A DNA stretch of 64,000 nucleotides from Helicobacter canadensis MIT 98-5491. GTDB taxonomy: Bacteria; Campylobacterota; Campylobacteria; Campylobacterales; Helicobacteraceae. Numbering within the stretch: the first letter of the stretch is position 1; each line of letters begins with the position of its first letter. Below, in pieces: positions 1 through 10,330 of this stretch. The stretch lies in NCBI RefSeq assembly GCF_000162575.1, contig NZ_CM000776.2, positions 1,531,900 to 1,595,899 of the forward strand, written 5' to 3'. A program made the translations under genes and the position numbers. The notes below the pieces were generated by a model that saw nothing but the letters and a program-made list of their open reading frames with translations, had not been told where the DNA came from and ran no database searches.

Positions 1-1261
1 GAGTTGCCCTAAAAATAATAGGTTGATGAGAACGCCAACAATGCGGATAAGAATGTCTAATCTTGGCATGTCTTAGTAAATTTTTTCCCAACAATTCAAA
101 AATTCTTGGATGTGCATCAAAAACAAATTTCCCTACAAATTCATCAGGATTAAAAAATAATTTTTCCCTAATTAAAGTTTCATCATAACACCCCTTATCA
201 TCAACGGGCATTAACATAGGCAAATCGTATTTTAATCCGATAAAATAATCGTCTTCTCCGTGTCCAGGGGCAGTATGAACACAACCACTTCCCTCGCCAC
301 TTGCGACATGTTCTCCTAAAATAATCTTAGAATCTCTACCATTTAAAGGATTGATAGCGTGAGTATTTTCTAAAATACACGCTTTAAAAGTTTTTAAGAT
401 TTGATTCTCCACCACATTAATTGCTGATAGCTTCTCAACTTCTGAATGCAATACAATTTTACCATCACTAGTTAAAGCATAGGTTTCATTTGGATTTAAT
501 GCAATACCACTATTAGCAGGAAGTGTCCAAGGAGTCGTAGTCCAAATTACGCAATAAGCTTGATCCAATCCAAGCTCTTTTGCACCAATTGCAGTTAATG
601 CATCTTCCTTTAATGCAAAAGCAACAAAAACAGAATCACTTTCTTTTTCTTCATACTCCACTTCTGCTTCTGCTAAAGCTGTCTGACAAGCCCAACTCCA
701 ATAAACAGGCTTACTACGCTCCTTTAATAATCCCTTTTTTGCCACCTCGCAAAGAGCTTTATAAATCTCTGATTCAAAAGCAAAATCCATTGTTTTATAC
801 GGATTCTCAAAATCACCCAAGATTCCAAGCTCTAAAAATTCTTTTTTTTGTATCTCTACAAACTCTTGTGCGTGTTTGCGACAAAGCTCTCTAATTTTGC
901 TTTTAGGTAGAGAATCCTTTTTTTCTTTGCCTAGTTTTTTTTCTACTTGCTGCTCAATAGGCAACCCATGGCAATCCCAACCTGGAGTATAAAAAATCTT
1001 TTTACCTTGAAAATAATGATACTTATTAATAATATCTTTTAGGATTTTATTTAATGCGTGTCCAATATGCAAATGCCCATTAGCATAAGGCGGTCCATCG
1101 TGTAAATTAAAGCTTTCTTTAGCATTTTCTCTGTTTTTCAAAATCCTCTCATAATACTCTCTTTTACCCCATTCTTGATAAATTTTAGGCTCATTTTGAG
1201 GCAAATTTCCTCTCATTGGAAAAGTCGTATTAGGCAACTCTAAAGTATCCTTATAATCCAT
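1..1261 (-). CDS. ileS: Isoleucyl-tRNA synthetase, N-terminal part (runs off the window)
   Basis: Charges tRNA-Ile with isoleucine in the cytoplasm; class I synthetase. About 420 N-terminal residues are present, from ATG at 1261, of a family usually near 920 residues. The class I HIGH motif is visible at residues 65-68, after DGPPYANGH. The editing-domain signatures [10 protein letters not shown] and [15 protein letters not shown] follow, and the last visible stretch is [16 protein letters not shown]. The KMSKS loop and the zinc region lie outside the window. It is divergent from the AsmA-like gene at 1386; a TAAAAT -10 on the minus strand at 1293-1298 could serve it. Identification is firm. 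Confidence 0.96.
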   Translation of the reverse strand, partial: MDYKDTLELPNTTFPMRGNLPQNEPKIYQEWGKREYYERILKNRENAKESFNLHDGPPYANGHLHIGHALNKILKDIINKYHYFQGKKIFYTPGWDCHGLPIEQQVEKKLGKEKKDSLPKSKIRELCRKHAQEFVEIQKKEFLELGILGDFENPYKTMDFAFESEIYKALCEVAKKGLLKERSKPVYWSWACQTALAEAEVEYEEKESDSVFVAFALKEDALTAIGAKELGLDQAYCVIWTTTPWTLPANSGIALNPNETYALTSDGKIVLHSEVEKLSAINVVENQILKTFKACILENTHAINPLNGRDSKIILGEHVASGEGSGCVHTAPGHGEDDYFIGLKYDLPMLMPVDDKGCYDETLIREKLFFNPDEFVGKFVFDAHPRIFELLGKNLLRHAKIRHSYPHCWRSHQPIIFRAT

Positions 1262-1385
1262 TGCATTCCCTTAAAAAATAAAAATTCTTGGGATTTTACT
1301 CCAAATTGTATTAAACAAGAATTATTCTATAAACTAATTACCTTGTTAAAGTCTTTTTAACTATTTTTTCACTAGACTTCAAGTT

Positions 1386-3326
1386 ATGAAAAAAGTCTTA
1401 TCTTCAAAAATTTTTCTTAGTTTTTTTGGTTTAATTCTTATTGCTTTAATATTGGCAGTCTTGATATTCTCCCCCATAGGAAATTATTTTATCAAAAATG
1501 CCCTTTTAGCAAAGCTTGAAACACACACGCAAATGCAGTGGAAAAGCCATAATTTCAAGCTCACACCAAGCACTATTACGCTCGAATTTAGCACCCAAGA
1601 TGACAAATTAGAACTTTTTTTAAAAGGCGATTATTCACTTTTTTTACAAACCCTAAAGGGTGATTTTTATATTAACTCCAAAGGCTTTCAAACTCTTTTT
1701 AATCAAAAAGTCTTATCTTTTAGAGACAATCAATGGATTGAGGGAAATTTTGAAGGAAATTTTCACCACTACACACTTTATGCATCAAGCAATCTTTTTC
1801 TTTCTCAAAGCAACTTAACCGCTACACTTCATTATTTATCTCCACAAACTATCAACCTTAATCTCACCAATGGATCACTAGCTTCCCTTTTAGAAACCTT
1901 AAATGAAAAGCCCTATGGCGATGGAATCATTACTTTAAATGCCAATTTCACTCATCTACAAAAATCCTATGATGGCACTTTTGATCTAGAAATCGAAGGG
2001 GGTGAATTAGATAAAAACCTCTTTTTATCTGAATTTAACCTAGAAATTCCAAACACAAGCTTTATAGGCAAACTTGAAACAACTTTACAAAACAATGCTC
2101 TAACGCACTATTTAAAAATCTATTCTACCATTGGCGATGCCCTTATAAAAGGAACTACTAATATCTACTCTCTAGCTACTAACACGAATTTTAAAATTAA
2201 TCTAGCTAGTCTCTCACCTCTTTCACCTTTTTTTAAAATTCCTCTCAATGGTTCTTTTGATGCCAAAGGAATCGCTAAGGGAGATTTTAAAAATATGCTT
2301 TTAGATGGAGAAATACAACTTTCTCATTCTCCCCTTAATTACAATCTCAATTTACAAAACCTAAAGCCAAAAACTCTAAAAATTTCATCAAAAGATCTTA
2401 AAGCTCAATCTCTCTTCTTGCTTTTCAATAAAAATCCCTATTTTGAAGGCAAAGTTGATTTAAAAGTAGATTTACGAGATTTTTCCCAAGGAATTTCGGG
2501 TATTATTGCACTTGATAGCCAAAATCTCTTTATTAATAGCCCCCTTTTAGAAGAAAAAACACAAATTGGATTCCCTTCAACTAATTTTACCTTTAATTCA
2601 CAAATTGAACTTGCCAATGGAAGCGGAATAGTTAATTATCTCTTAGAATCTAATTTCTTAAAACTTCAAGCACAAAAAGGCAATTTAACCTTAAAGTCCT
2701 TAAAATTTGAGTTCCCAACTACACTAGAAGTCACCAAACTTCAAAACCTTTCTTATCGCAATAAAACCGCCCTTCAAGGCTCTTTAATCACTCAAGGCAT
2801 TCACACAGAAGATTCTTTTGAGCTCCAAGGCACACTTAATTACAATCAAAACCAAAATCCTTTTTCATTAATGCTAACTCCCCAAAACTTCGCACTTAGA
2901 ATCCAACAAATCCCTTCTAGTCAAATTTATACACTTTTTGATCAAGCTCCACGCTATTTTAGTGGAATAGGCAATTTTAGCCTTAATAGCGACTTTATTA
3001 ATCATATCAATAATATTAATTTTGATATTCATAGTCTTTCATTCCAATCAACTCCTTTGCTTCAAGAGTTACAAAACAAAAGCAAACAAAATTTCACAAA
3101 AGAAAACTTTAATGGCTATATTTATAACACCACTCTACAAAATGAGATTCTCCAAAGCCGTATCTCTTTACAATCCAAGAACTTTAAAATCCAATCCCAA
3201 AAAATCACTACTAATCTTAATACCAAAGAGATTGAAGGGGATTTCACCCTTAAAACAAAATCCAAAGAATCAAAATACACAATCTATGGCAAAACTTCTC
3301 ATCCAAGAATCAAACCCATTCAATAA
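1386..3326 (+). CDS. AsmA-like inner-membrane-anchored periplasmic protein
   Basis: A 646-residue protein with one N-terminal hydrophobic segment (about residues 7-29) and no further membrane spans. The remaining ~610 residues are Asn/Ser/Thr/Leu-rich with alternating beta-strand-like stretches, the look of AsmA/TamB/YhdP-type proteins that span the periplasm and are linked to lipid transport to the outer membrane. That class is inferred from composition and architecture, not from a recognised motif. It follows the divergent ileS gene and precedes the malic enzyme by about 90 bases. It could equally be an unclassified Helicobacter periplasmic protein. Confidence 0.75.
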   Translation: MKKVLSSKIFLSFFGLILIALILAVLIFSPIGNYFIKNALLAKLETHTQMQWKSHNFKLTPSTITLEFSTQDDKLELFLKGDYSLFLQTLKGDFYINSKGFQTLFNQKVLSFRDNQWIEGNFEGNFHHYTLYASSNLFLSQSNLTATLHYLSPQTINLNLTNGSLASLLETLNEKPYGDGIITLNANFTHLQKSYDGTFDLEIEGGELDKNLFLSEFNLEIPNTSFIGKLETTLQNNALTHYLKIYSTIGDALIKGTTNIYSLATNTNFKINLASLSPLSPFFKIPLNGSFDAKGIAKGDFKNMLLDGEIQLSHSPLNYNLNLQNLKPKTLKISSKDLKAQSLFLLFNKNPYFEGKVDLKVDLRDFSQGISGIIALDSQNLFINSPLLEEKTQIGFPSTNFTFNSQIELANGSGIVNYLLESNFLKLQAQKGNLTLKSLKFEFPTTLEVTKLQNLSYRNKTALQGSLITQGIHTEDSFELQGTLNYNQNQNPFSLMLTPQNFALRIQQIPSSQIYTLFDQAPRYFSGIGNFSLNSDFINHINNINFDIHSLSFQSTPLLQELQNKSKQNFTKENFNGYIYNTTLQNEILQSRISLQSKNFKIQSQKITTNLNTKEIEGDFTLKTKSKESKYTIYGKTSHPRIKPIQ

Positions 3327-3414
3327 GACAATATCTTTAAATTAGCCATATTTAAATTCACTTTTATCTCTTTTTTGTTTAAATTCCATACTTATTTTAC
3401 TAAAGGCAAATATT

Positions 3415-4647
3415 ATGGAAGATCTAAAGCAAACCTATCCTGATTCACTCCCTTACCATCAAGGTGGAAAACTCGAAGTCATCCCAAGAACTAAAGTTGA
3501 AAATGAGCACGATTTATCTCTTGCATATTCTCCTGGTGTTGCAGTGCCTTGCAAAGAAATTCAAAAAGATCCAAATTTAGCTTATGAATATACTTCAAAA
3601 GGCAATCTTGTTGCTGTTATTTCAAATGGCACTGCTGTTTTGGGATTAGGTAATATTGGAGCTCTAGCAGGAAAACCTGTTATGGAAGGAAAAGCGGTTT
3701 TATTTAAAAAATTTGCCGACATTAATGCCTTTGATATTGAAATTGATGAAACCAATCCTGATAGATTCATTGAAATTGTTAAAGCCATTGCCCCTACTTT
3801 TGGCGGAATCAATTTAGAAGACATTAAAGCACCAGAATGCTTTTATATTGAAAGTCGCCTTAAAGAGATTCTTGATATTCCCATTATGCACGATGATCAA
3901 CACGGCACTGCAATTATTTCGGCTGCAGGCATTATCAATGGTGCAAAAATTGCCAATAAAAATATTCAAGATTTAAAAATGGTTGTTTTAGGAGCAGGTG
4001 GTGCAGCAATTGCTTGTGCAAAAATCGCACAAAAACTTGGCGTAAAAGAAATTATTATGTTTGATAGCAAAGGTGCTATCACGACACACCGCAAAGATTC
4101 CCTTAATGGCTTCAAAAAAGATTTTATTATTGATAGAAAAATTGACACTTACAAAGAAGCCTTAGATGGTGCTGATATTGTGCTTGGATTATCAAGAGGA
4201 GATATTTTGGAAGCAAAGGATATTGAAGGAATGAATAAAAATCCAATGATTTTTGTAATGAGCAATCCTATCCCAGAAATCGATCCCAAACTTATAAGGG
4301 AAGTGCGTCCTGATGCAATTATTGCTACAGGCAGAAGCGATTACCCCAATCAAATCAATAATGTCTTAGGATTCCCTTATATCTTTAAAGGTGCGCTCAA
4401 AGCACGTGCAAAAAGCATTAATGAATCAATGAAACTTGCCGCAGCCAATGCTCTAGCACAACTCGCACAAGAAGAAATACCACCAGCCCTAAAAGCAGAA
4501 TTAGAAAAAATTCACCAAAGAAAATTTGAATTTGGCAAAGAATACATTATCCCCTCTCCTTTTGATTGGAGACTTAAAGATTTTATCTCTAATGCTGTAG
4601 CACAAGCTGCTATTGATAGTGGTGTCGCAAGAATAAAGGCTTTATAA
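3415..4647 (+). CDS. Malic enzyme (oxaloacetate-decarboxylating malate dehydrogenase)
   Basis: Converts malate to pyruvate and CO2 with reduction of NAD(P), in the cytoplasm. The 410-residue length matches the short bacterial malic enzymes without a phosphotransacetylase tail. Visible signatures are [10 protein letters not shown] (37-46), [13 protein letters not shown] (70-82), the metal-binding ED in NLEDIKAP (133-140), MHDDQHGTA (158-166) and the Rossmann glycine motif GAGGAA (193-198). A small gene starts at the base after its stop codon, so the two are probably co-transcribed. NAD versus NADP preference cannot be read from the sequence. Confidence 0.93.
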   Translation: MEDLKQTYPDSLPYHQGGKLEVIPRTKVENEHDLSLAYSPGVAVPCKEIQKDPNLAYEYTSKGNLVAVISNGTAVLGLGNIGALAGKPVMEGKAVLFKKFADINAFDIEIDETNPDRFIEIVKAIAPTFGGINLEDIKAPECFYIESRLKEILDIPIMHDDQHGTAIISAAGIINGAKIANKNIQDLKMVVLGAGGAAIACAKIAQKLGVKEIIMFDSKGAITTHRKDSLNGFKKDFIIDRKIDTYKEALDGADIVLGLSRGDILEAKDIEGMNKNPMIFVMSNPIPEIDPKLIREVRPDAIIATGRSDYPNQINNVLGFPYIFKGALKARAKSINESMKLAAANALAQLAQEEIPPALKAELEKIHQRKFEFGKEYIIPSPFDWRLKDFISNAVAQAAIDSGVARIKAL

Positions 4648-4869
4648 ATGGAAGAATTTGATTATAAACTTGTAATGTTTGGTTTTAGTGCCTTGTGTGA
4701 AGATTTAGAAGAAGTCCAAAGACGACTTTCTCTTTACCCCAAAGAACGCTATGAACTTGAAAATGGCGAAGAATGTTTTTTAATCGATCTAAGAACCAAA
4801 GAACAATTTCCTATTATCTTAGAAAACAATCGCTTTGTTATTTCAAAAACTCCCAAAAATCTTGACTAG
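4648..4869 (+). CDS. Small conserved-looking hypothetical protein
   Basis: A 73-residue acidic protein whose ATG follows directly on the TAA of the malic enzyme gene, suggesting translational coupling. It has no signal peptide, membrane span or known motif that I recognise. Codon use and base composition match the neighbours. Function unknown; a link to malate metabolism is suggested only by position. Confidence 0.7.
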   Translation: MEEFDYKLVMFGFSALCEDLEEVQRRLSLYPKERYELENGEECFLIDLRTKEQFPIILENNRFVISKTPKNLD

Positions 4870-4896
4870 AAAAACCTATTTTTAAGCCTTTTTGGC

Positions 4897-4902
4897 TACA
4901 AT
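4897..4902 (+). promoter_or_regulatory. Predicted sigma70 promoter of mnmA (-10 TACAAT)
   Basis: TACAAT is preceded by a T-rich stretch (TTTAAGCCTTTTTGGC), the usual epsilonproteobacterial substitute for a -35 box. The predicted start of transcription is about 50 bases before the mnmA ATG at 4959. The same arrangement recurs at 51905-51910. Confidence 0.55.
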
Positions 4903-4958
4903 TTCATCTCCCCAAAATAAAGAGTCTTTTTCAAAATAAATACTACAAGGAAAAAATT

Positions 4959-6008
4959 ATGAAAAAAGTGTTATTGTTGATGAGTGGAGGTGTTGATTCA
5001 AGCTATTGTGCCTATTTACTACAAAAACAAGGTTATAGTGTTTATGGAATTTATCTTAAACTCCACGATAAAGAAGAAAAACACGATTACTACACTAGAA
5101 ATATTCAAAAATGCGCAGAATCCCTTAACATTCCCTATCAAATCGTTGATGAACGCGAACTTTTTAAAAAAAGCGTTTATGATTATTTTGTCGATTCTTA
5201 CAAAAAAGGCTTAACGCCTAATCCTTGTGCAATGTGCAATCCTAATGTAAAATTTAATATTGCTTTTAAACTTGCTAAAGATTTAGGCTGCGAATTTGTA
5301 GCAACAGGACATTACGCCCAAATTAAAAATGGCAGAATCGCTCAAGCAGTTGATACGCACAAAGATCAAAGCTATTTTCTCTTTGGATTAAAACCAGAAT
5401 GGATCGAAAAAATCATCTTCCCTTTAGGTGATAAAAAGAAAGAAGAAATTAAACCTATTGCACTCAAAGAACTACCTTGGCTTGGAACTTTAGAGACTTA
5501 CAAAGATTCTCAAGAAATTTGCTTTGTTGAAAATTCCTATATTGATGTCTTAAAAAAACATCACAAAACCGAACAAAAAGGGGATGTGCTTGATTCTAAG
5601 GGCAATAAGATTGGCACCCATAAAGGCTATATGCAATACACTATTGGCAAACGCAAAGGCTTCACCATTAAAGGCGCACTCACCCCTCATTATGTGCTAA
5701 AAATTAATCCACAGGATAATACCATTATTGCAGGTAGCAAGGAAGAATTAGCAACAAATAAAGTCCAAGCTCTCAATCTCTCACTACCTAAAGAATGGTT
5801 TCAGGATAACAAAGTTTTAGACTGCGAAGTAAAAATCCGTTACAAAAGTCATAAGATTCCAGCACAAATCACTTTGATGAGCAATGGCAATCAAGATATT
5901 ATTACCGCTAATCTTAAAGAGTCTGCCTATGGCGTAGCCAATGGACAAGCCTTAGTTTTATATAATGGTAATGAAGTTTTAGGCGGTGGATTTATTGGGG
6001 ATTTCTAA
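4959..6008 (+). CDS. mnmA: tRNA-specific 2-thiouridylase
   Basis: Installs the 2-thio group on U34 of tRNAs for Glu, Gln and Lys, using ATP and a persulfide sulfur donor. The 349 residues carry the PP-loop SGGVDS (9-14), the first catalytic cysteine in [12 protein letters not shown] (Cys90) and the second in SQEICFVE (Cys187), so the catalytic pair is intact. The C-terminal beta domain ends in [17 protein letters not shown]. It has its own predicted promoter and a terminator hairpin that spans its stop codon. Confidence 0.96.
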   Translation: MKKVLLLMSGGVDSSYCAYLLQKQGYSVYGIYLKLHDKEEKHDYYTRNIQKCAESLNIPYQIVDERELFKKSVYDYFVDSYKKGLTPNPCAMCNPNVKFNIAFKLAKDLGCEFVATGHYAQIKNGRIAQAVDTHKDQSYFLFGLKPEWIEKIIFPLGDKKKEEIKPIALKELPWLGTLETYKDSQEICFVENSYIDVLKKHHKTEQKGDVLDSKGNKIGTHKGYMQYTIGKRKGFTIKGALTPHYVLKINPQDNTIIAGSKEELATNKVQALNLSLPKEWFQDNKVLDCEVKIRYKSHKIPAQITLMSNGNQDIITANLKESAYGVANGQALVLYNGNEVLGGGFIGDF

Positions 6009-6020
6009 CCCAATAAATCC
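5988..6020 (+). terminator. Hairpin terminator of mnmA spanning the stop codon
   Basis: Perfect 12-bp inverted repeat: GGATTTATTGGG at 5988-5999 and CCCAATAAATCC at 6009-6020. The nine-base loop contains the mnmA TAA. The following sequence is A/T-rich rather than a clean U tract. Confidence 0.6.
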
Positions 6021-6152
6021 AATTGTATTAATTTGTTTCAACTTTTCACACTATCCTATCCTAAACCGCCTAAATTCTCACAATATTTTCAAATTCATTA
6101 AGAAAAAGAAATGCAATTGCAATCCTTTTTCTTTGTTTTAAAGTTAGAGAGG

Positions 6153-6158
6153 TATAAT
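6153..6158 (+). promoter_or_regulatory. Predicted promoter of the Usp gene (TATAAT)
   Basis: A consensus TATAAT sits about 30 bases before the ATG at 6188. It is followed by an AAGAAGGA ribosome-binding site close to the start codon. Confidence 0.6.
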
Positions 6159-6187
6159 TTTTAGACATTAAAACAAGAAGGAACAAA

Positions 6188-7012
6188 ATGAAAAACAGAA
6201 TTGCAGTTGCAACAGACTTTTCCCAAAAAAGCTTAATGGCACTTACTAAAGCTATCTATTTAGCTAAAAAACTTCAATACACTTTAGATATTATACATGT
6301 TGTAGAATACTCCATATTTCACAATCCCAAAAAAGACAAAAAAGCCGGTAAAGATGCCTTAGCAAAATTTCTTAAAAACCACTTCCCAAATCCAGAAGTC
6401 GAAATGCAGCAATTTTGTTATGTAGGAACAATCCATAAAGAAATCAATCAACACATTAAAGAACGCGAATGCCGTCTATTGTGCATAGGCGCAACAGGAG
6501 AAACTCAACACTTAACCGATATTTTACTTGGGTCTGTCACAAAACAAATTGTCAAAAAATCACCTATTCCAGTCTTAGTGGCTAAAAATGAAACGCTACC
6601 TGATTATACCAATATTTTTTCACCCACTGATTTTAGTGAAGCTTCTAGCAAAATTGCTAAAATTACCAAAAAATTCTTCCCTACCGCTCATCTCATTTTC
6701 TATCATATGATTAGCCGTCCTTTTGAAATTCGACTTGGGCATTATGGTGCCAATGACGAACAAATCTCAAATTTCAATCAAACCTTAGAAAACAAAACCA
6801 AAGAATTGGCTAAAAAATTTCTTAAAAATTTCCCTGAACATAAAAATGAAGTGGTGCTTGATAGTGGAATTCTTTCTTATACAAGACTTTTAAGTGTTGC
6901 TGAAAACAAAAATGCTTCACTCATAGCTCTTCCCACTAGCGGAAAAGTAAGCTTTTTTGCATTGGATGTTTTGGAAAATTCCAAAATTGATGTCTTTATT
7001 TGGAAATTTTAA
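6188..7012 (+). CDS. Tandem universal stress protein
   Basis: A 274-residue cytoplasmic protein made of two Usp folds (about residues 1-135 and 140-274). The first domain begins RIAVATDFSQKS and carries the ATP-binding pattern G-x2-G-x9-G-S in GATGETQHLTDILLGSVT. The second begins NIFSPTDFSEASS and lacks a clear copy of that pattern, so only the first half is likely to bind nucleotide. Such two-domain proteins are associated with stress and oxygen/iron conditions in many bacteria; the exact role here is not known. It has its own promoter and is followed after 13 bases by the ComEC-like gene. Confidence 0.9.
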   Translation: MKNRIAVATDFSQKSLMALTKAIYLAKKLQYTLDIIHVVEYSIFHNPKKDKKAGKDALAKFLKNHFPNPEVEMQQFCYVGTIHKEINQHIKERECRLLCIGATGETQHLTDILLGSVTKQIVKKSPIPVLVAKNETLPDYTNIFSPTDFSEASSKIAKITKKFFPTAHLIFYHMISRPFEIRLGHYGANDEQISNFNQTLENKTKELAKKFLKNFPEHKNEVVLDSGILSYTRLLSVAENKNASLIALPTSGKVSFFALDVLENSKIDVFIWKF

Positions 7013-7025
7013 GCCTTATGGGTAG

Positions 7026-8309
7026 ATGAAAAATCTCTGCCCTCCGCTTTTTATCAATTACAAAGAACGCCTTGTTTTTTCTCTTTTTTTGCTTGGCGTA
7101 TTAATTTGCACATTAAGCTATAAATACTATCAATTCCACACCCTAAAATCTCAAAAATTTCCCCAAATTCAAGCCAATGTTATTTTGCAATACCAAAAAA
7201 CCAAAGGGCAAAAACGCTATTTTGTTTTGAAACTAAAAAGCAACTTTGGGACATTTTACACAACTTCTTGGGAGGATTTAAAAAATCTAAAAAACAAAAG
7301 AGTCTCTTTAAAGATTATCTTAGAAAAGGTTAATTTTTGGGATTTTATAAAAGGCTTTTATGCGCCAAGTTTTCAACTTGCTTTAATGCAAGAAGAAGAT
7401 TTTAGAAAGCCCCTTAGGGATTTTATTTTACAACAGCACAAAACGCTTTTAATGGGAGAATACTATCTCTCACTTTTTCTATCTGATCCTTTGCCACTGC
7501 CTTGGAGAGAACTAGCCCAAAGCTATGGAATCGCCCATATCTTTGCCATTTCTGGCTATCACACTGGAATCCTAAGTGCTTTAGGATTTTTAATCTTAGG
7601 CTGGATTTACACTCCCTTGCACAGACGCTATTTCCCTTATCGGAATCGCTATTTTGATTTAGGCATTATTGTTTTGTCTTTGCTTGTTGGCTATTATTTC
7701 CTCCTCACACAATCCCCCTCTTATCTTAGAGCTTTGGCAATGTCTTGCATTGCATTTTTTTTGCTTTTTAGGGGCTTAGATATTTTACGATTGGAATCAT
7801 TTTTTTGGAGCATTGCAATCCTTCTTGCCTTTTTTCCTTCTTTGATTTTTTCAATCGGATTTTATTTTTCCTGCCTTGGAGTTTTATATATTTTTTTATT
7901 TTTTAAATACTTTAAAATTCCGCATTCTTTTTTCAAAAAACTTCTCTATGGTCTTAGCATTAACATTTCCACTTTTTTTCTTATGGGCATTGTGGTTTAT
8001 TATTTCTTTCCGCCTTTTTCTCCGCTCTCCCTTAGCTCAATCCTGCTTACTCCCCTTTTTAGCTTGTATTATCCTTTTATTTTTGTTGCACATTTTTTTG
8101 GTTTTGGAGGATTGCTTGATTCTATGCTTTTGTGGTGGCTTAGCCTAGAAACACACACGATTATTTTACAACCTAGCTTTTATCTTTTTATATTTTGCAA
8201 TTTCCTAACGATTCTAGCTATTTTCTACCGCAGTGCTTTTTTTGCACTTTTTTTGCTTAATTTTATTTATTATTTATATGGCATTATTTTGTATTTTCAA
8301 ATATTATAA
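7026..8309 (+). CDS. ComEC/Rec2-family DNA-uptake channel, short form
   Basis: A 427-residue polytopic membrane protein with a cytoplasmic N terminus, a hydrophobic span at about 15-32 and many later spans. The ComEC competence-domain signature HIFAISGYHTGIL is present near residue 175. Family members move single-stranded DNA across the inner membrane during natural transformation. It lacks the C-terminal metallo-beta-lactamase-like domain of long ComEC proteins, as is common in Helicobacter relatives. Composition is extremely Phe/Leu-rich. It follows the Usp gene by 13 bases. Confidence 0.85.
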   Translation: MKNLCPPLFINYKERLVFSLFLLGVLICTLSYKYYQFHTLKSQKFPQIQANVILQYQKTKGQKRYFVLKLKSNFGTFYTTSWEDLKNLKNKRVSLKIILEKVNFWDFIKGFYAPSFQLALMQEEDFRKPLRDFILQQHKTLLMGEYYLSLFLSDPLPLPWRELAQSYGIAHIFAISGYHTGILSALGFLILGWIYTPLHRRYFPYRNRYFDLGIIVLSLLVGYYFLLTQSPSYLRALAMSCIAFFLLFRGLDILRLESFFWSIAILLAFFPSLIFSIGFYFSCLGVLYIFLFFKYFKIPHSFFKKLLYGLSINISTFFLMGIVVYYFFPPFSPLSLSSILLTPLFSLYYPFIFVAHFFGFGGLLDSMLLWWLSLETHTIILQPSFYLFIFCNFLTILAIFYRSAFFALFLLNFIYYLYGIILYFQIL

Positions 8310-8363
8310 GATTCAATTTTTACACATTAAAAAATTCTATTTGGTTTTTTTTCTAAAATCGGT

Positions 8364-8369
8364 TAAAAT
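8364..8369 (+). promoter_or_regulatory. Predicted -10 (TAAAAT) before the DUF502 gene
   Basis: GGTTAAAATTCC lies about 34 bases before the GTG start at 8403. Upstream is T-rich (TTTTTTTTC). It may drive the run from 8403 to the thrB region. Confidence 0.45.
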
Positions 8370-8402
8370 TCCTAGATTATTTTACCCTTACAAAGGAAGA
8401 TT

Positions 8403-8945
8403 GTGAATGAATTAATTTCAAAAATTAGCAAAGGAATTTTTGTTATTCTACCCTTTTTATTGCTATTTTGGATTTTTTCTTTTGTTTATGATTTTTGTGC
8501 TGCGATTTTTTATTCTATTTTTGGAATCACTAATGCAAATTTAGCCATTACGCTCTTAATCTTTGCAATTAGCCTTGCTTTACTTTATTATATCGGGCAT
8601 TTAGTGGATAAAAACAAGGAATTCTTACTCATTAGAGTTACAGAAATCATCATTGGCAAGATTCCCGTGGTTAAAAGCATTTATTCTGGAATCAAAGAAG
8701 TTTTAAATATTTTTTCTGGAAAGAATAAAGAGGGCTATTTAGGTGTAGCTTATGTTGATATGGGAAATATGGAGCTTATGGGATTTATCACCAAAGAAGA
8801 TGGGGATCATTATTGGGTTTTTGTCCCCACTACTCCCAATCCCACTTCAGGCTTTATCCTAAGAATCCACAAGGACAACATAAGAATATCAGATTTATCA
8901 GTCAGTGATGGATTTAAAAAAATCATTTCTTTAGGAGTTAAATAG
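8403..8945 (+). CDS. DUF502 family membrane protein
   Basis: A 180-residue protein with two hydrophobic spans (about residues 12-35 and 48-66) followed by a soluble domain of the DUF502 type (KIPVVKSIYSGIKEVLNIF...GYLGVAYVDMGNMELMGFITKE). Family function is unknown. The start chosen is GTG at 8403, with GGAAG seven bases upstream; no ATG fits better. The stop overlaps the GTG start of the next gene by one base, so the two are translationally coupled. Confidence 0.85.
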   Translation: MNELISKISKGIFVILPFLLLFWIFSFVYDFCAAIFYSIFGITNANLAITLLIFAISLALLYYIGHLVDKNKEFLLIRVTEIIIGKIPVVKSIYSGIKEVLNIFSGKNKEGYLGVAYVDMGNMELMGFITKEDGDHYWVFVPTTPNPTSGFILRIHKDNIRISDLSVSDGFKKIISLGVK

Positions 8946-9799
8946 TGTTGCAAAAAATAAAAGATTTTAGCGAACTTGTCATGTTTCAGCATAGCATTTT
9001 TTCTATGCCCTTTATTTTTATTGCAATGCTAACTGCCGCACAAGGTTGGTTTGGATGGAAACTGCTTGCATTTGGTGTGATTGCAAGCATTAGTGCAAGA
9101 AATTTTGCAATGGCGTTTAATCGCTATGCAGATAGGAAATTTGATAGCACAAATCCACGCACCAAGAATCGCCCAAGCGTTGATGGTAGAATCTCTCCTT
9201 TTGCGATGCTTATTTTTATTTTTATTAATGCATTGATTTTTATCCTTATGGGTTGGCTTATTAACCCCTTATGCTTTTATCTTTCTTTTCCGATTCTGCT
9301 CATCTTAGCAAGTTATTCTTTAATGAAGCGATTAACCTCAGCAGCGCATTTAGTTTTAGGACTTTCACTTGGATTGGCACCTATTGCTGGGGTAGCTGCC
9401 GTTAGTGGAGAGATTCCGCTATGGAGTGTTTGGCTTTGCTGTGGCGTTTTATTTTGGGTAGCGGGATTTGATTTGCTTTATGCCTTGCAAGATATTGAAC
9501 ACGATAAAAAAGAAGGCTTATATTCTATCCCAAGCGTTTTTGGAGTGCAAAATACACTCTGGATTTCGCGGATTTTTCATCTTTTAACACTAATTTTTTG
9601 GGCATTGTATATTATTAGTTCAGATTCTGGCGTTTTTATGTGGATTGGGCTTTTAATTTCAACAATAGCACTTGGCTATGAACAATTCCTAGTTTCAAGG
9701 AATTTTCAAAATATCCCCAAAGCTTTTTTTGCTGTTAATGGTTATTTAGGAATCGTATTCTTTGGTTTTTGTGTTTTAGATTTGATTTTTAGGAATTAA
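8945..9799 (+). CDS. mqnP: UbiA-family aromatic prenyltransferase (MqnP-like)
   Basis: Attaches a polyprenyl chain to an aromatic acid during quinone synthesis, in the inner membrane. The 284 residues carry the two Asp-rich UbiA motifs: NRYADRKFD near residue 59 and DLLYALQDIEHDK near 175, with about eight membrane spans. It would usually be labelled ubiA, but epsilonproteobacteria make only menaquinone, by the futalosine route, so the MqnP role is the better inference. The start is GTG at 8945 (overlapping the previous stop); TTG at 8948 is an alternative. Confidence 0.85.
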   Translation: MLQKIKDFSELVMFQHSIFSMPFIFIAMLTAAQGWFGWKLLAFGVIASISARNFAMAFNRYADRKFDSTNPRTKNRPSVDGRISPFAMLIFIFINALIFILMGWLINPLCFYLSFPILLILASYSLMKRLTSAAHLVLGLSLGLAPIAGVAAVSGEIPLWSVWLCCGVLFWVAGFDLLYALQDIEHDKKEGLYSIPSVFGVQNTLWISRIFHLLTLIFWALYIISSDSGVFMWIGLLISTIALGYEQFLVSRNFQNIPKAFFAVNGYLGIVFFGFCVLDLIFRN

Positions 9800-9800
9800 A

Positions 9801-10328
9801 ATGGAAAAAAGTCGCTTAATTAATACTGCTCTTAAAATTCACTATGACACTGCACATAGCAACGCAGAAGAATTTGCTATTGAATTTAATAAACTCACGC
9901 AAAGCGATGAAGATCCAATAGGTGAATGGTTGCGTTTAATGCGTGCTAAAAAGGGAAATTTTGATAATGAAAACACAATAGTCCTAGAACTTTTAGTTGA
10001 AATTTATCGTAAGATTGAATTACTAGAACACAAGATTCAAGGTGAAACTAAATCTTATATTCCTTTAAGCAATGAAGGACTCATTACCACCATTGGGCAT
10101 AGCTGCTTTAAAATAAAAGATTCCACATTACAAGAAGATACCCTTTATTATGGCAGAGTAGAATTGCCCACTTTTCCTACCCGCATTATTCCTATTTATT
10201 TTGTTTTTCATACTAATTTAGCATTAATTGAAAAAATTCATGCACGCGATGAAAATGAATGGGATAGCTATGTTGCTTCAAAAGAAAGGGCTCTCATTCG
10301 CTCTATCAAATCCAACAAAGGAGTTTAA
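9801..10328 (+). CDS. Conserved-looking hypothetical protein
   Basis: A 175-residue soluble protein with no signal peptide or membrane segment. The N-terminal half is acidic and helical; the C-terminal half (from about residue 85, EGLITTIGHSCFKIK...LYYGRVELPTFPTRIIPIYFVF) looks beta-rich and could be PilZ-like, but I do not see the PilZ RxxxR/D-x-SxxG residues. It sits in a run of closely spaced genes between the UbiA-type gene and the coiled-coil gene. Function unknown. Confidence 0.75.
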   Translation: MEKSRLINTALKIHYDTAHSNAEEFAIEFNKLTQSDEDPIGEWLRLMRAKKGNFDNENTIVLELLVEIYRKIELLEHKIQGETKSYIPLSNEGLITTIGHSCFKIKDSTLQEDTLYYGRVELPTFPTRIIPIYFVFHTNLALIEKIHARDENEWDSYVASKERALIRSIKSNKGV

Positions 10329-10330
10329 TA

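Noticed and set aside
580-894. 104-codon plus-strand frame
   Set aside because: It lies wholly inside ileS on the opposite strand and its translation is low-complexity Leu/Gln/Lys, typical of a shadow frame.
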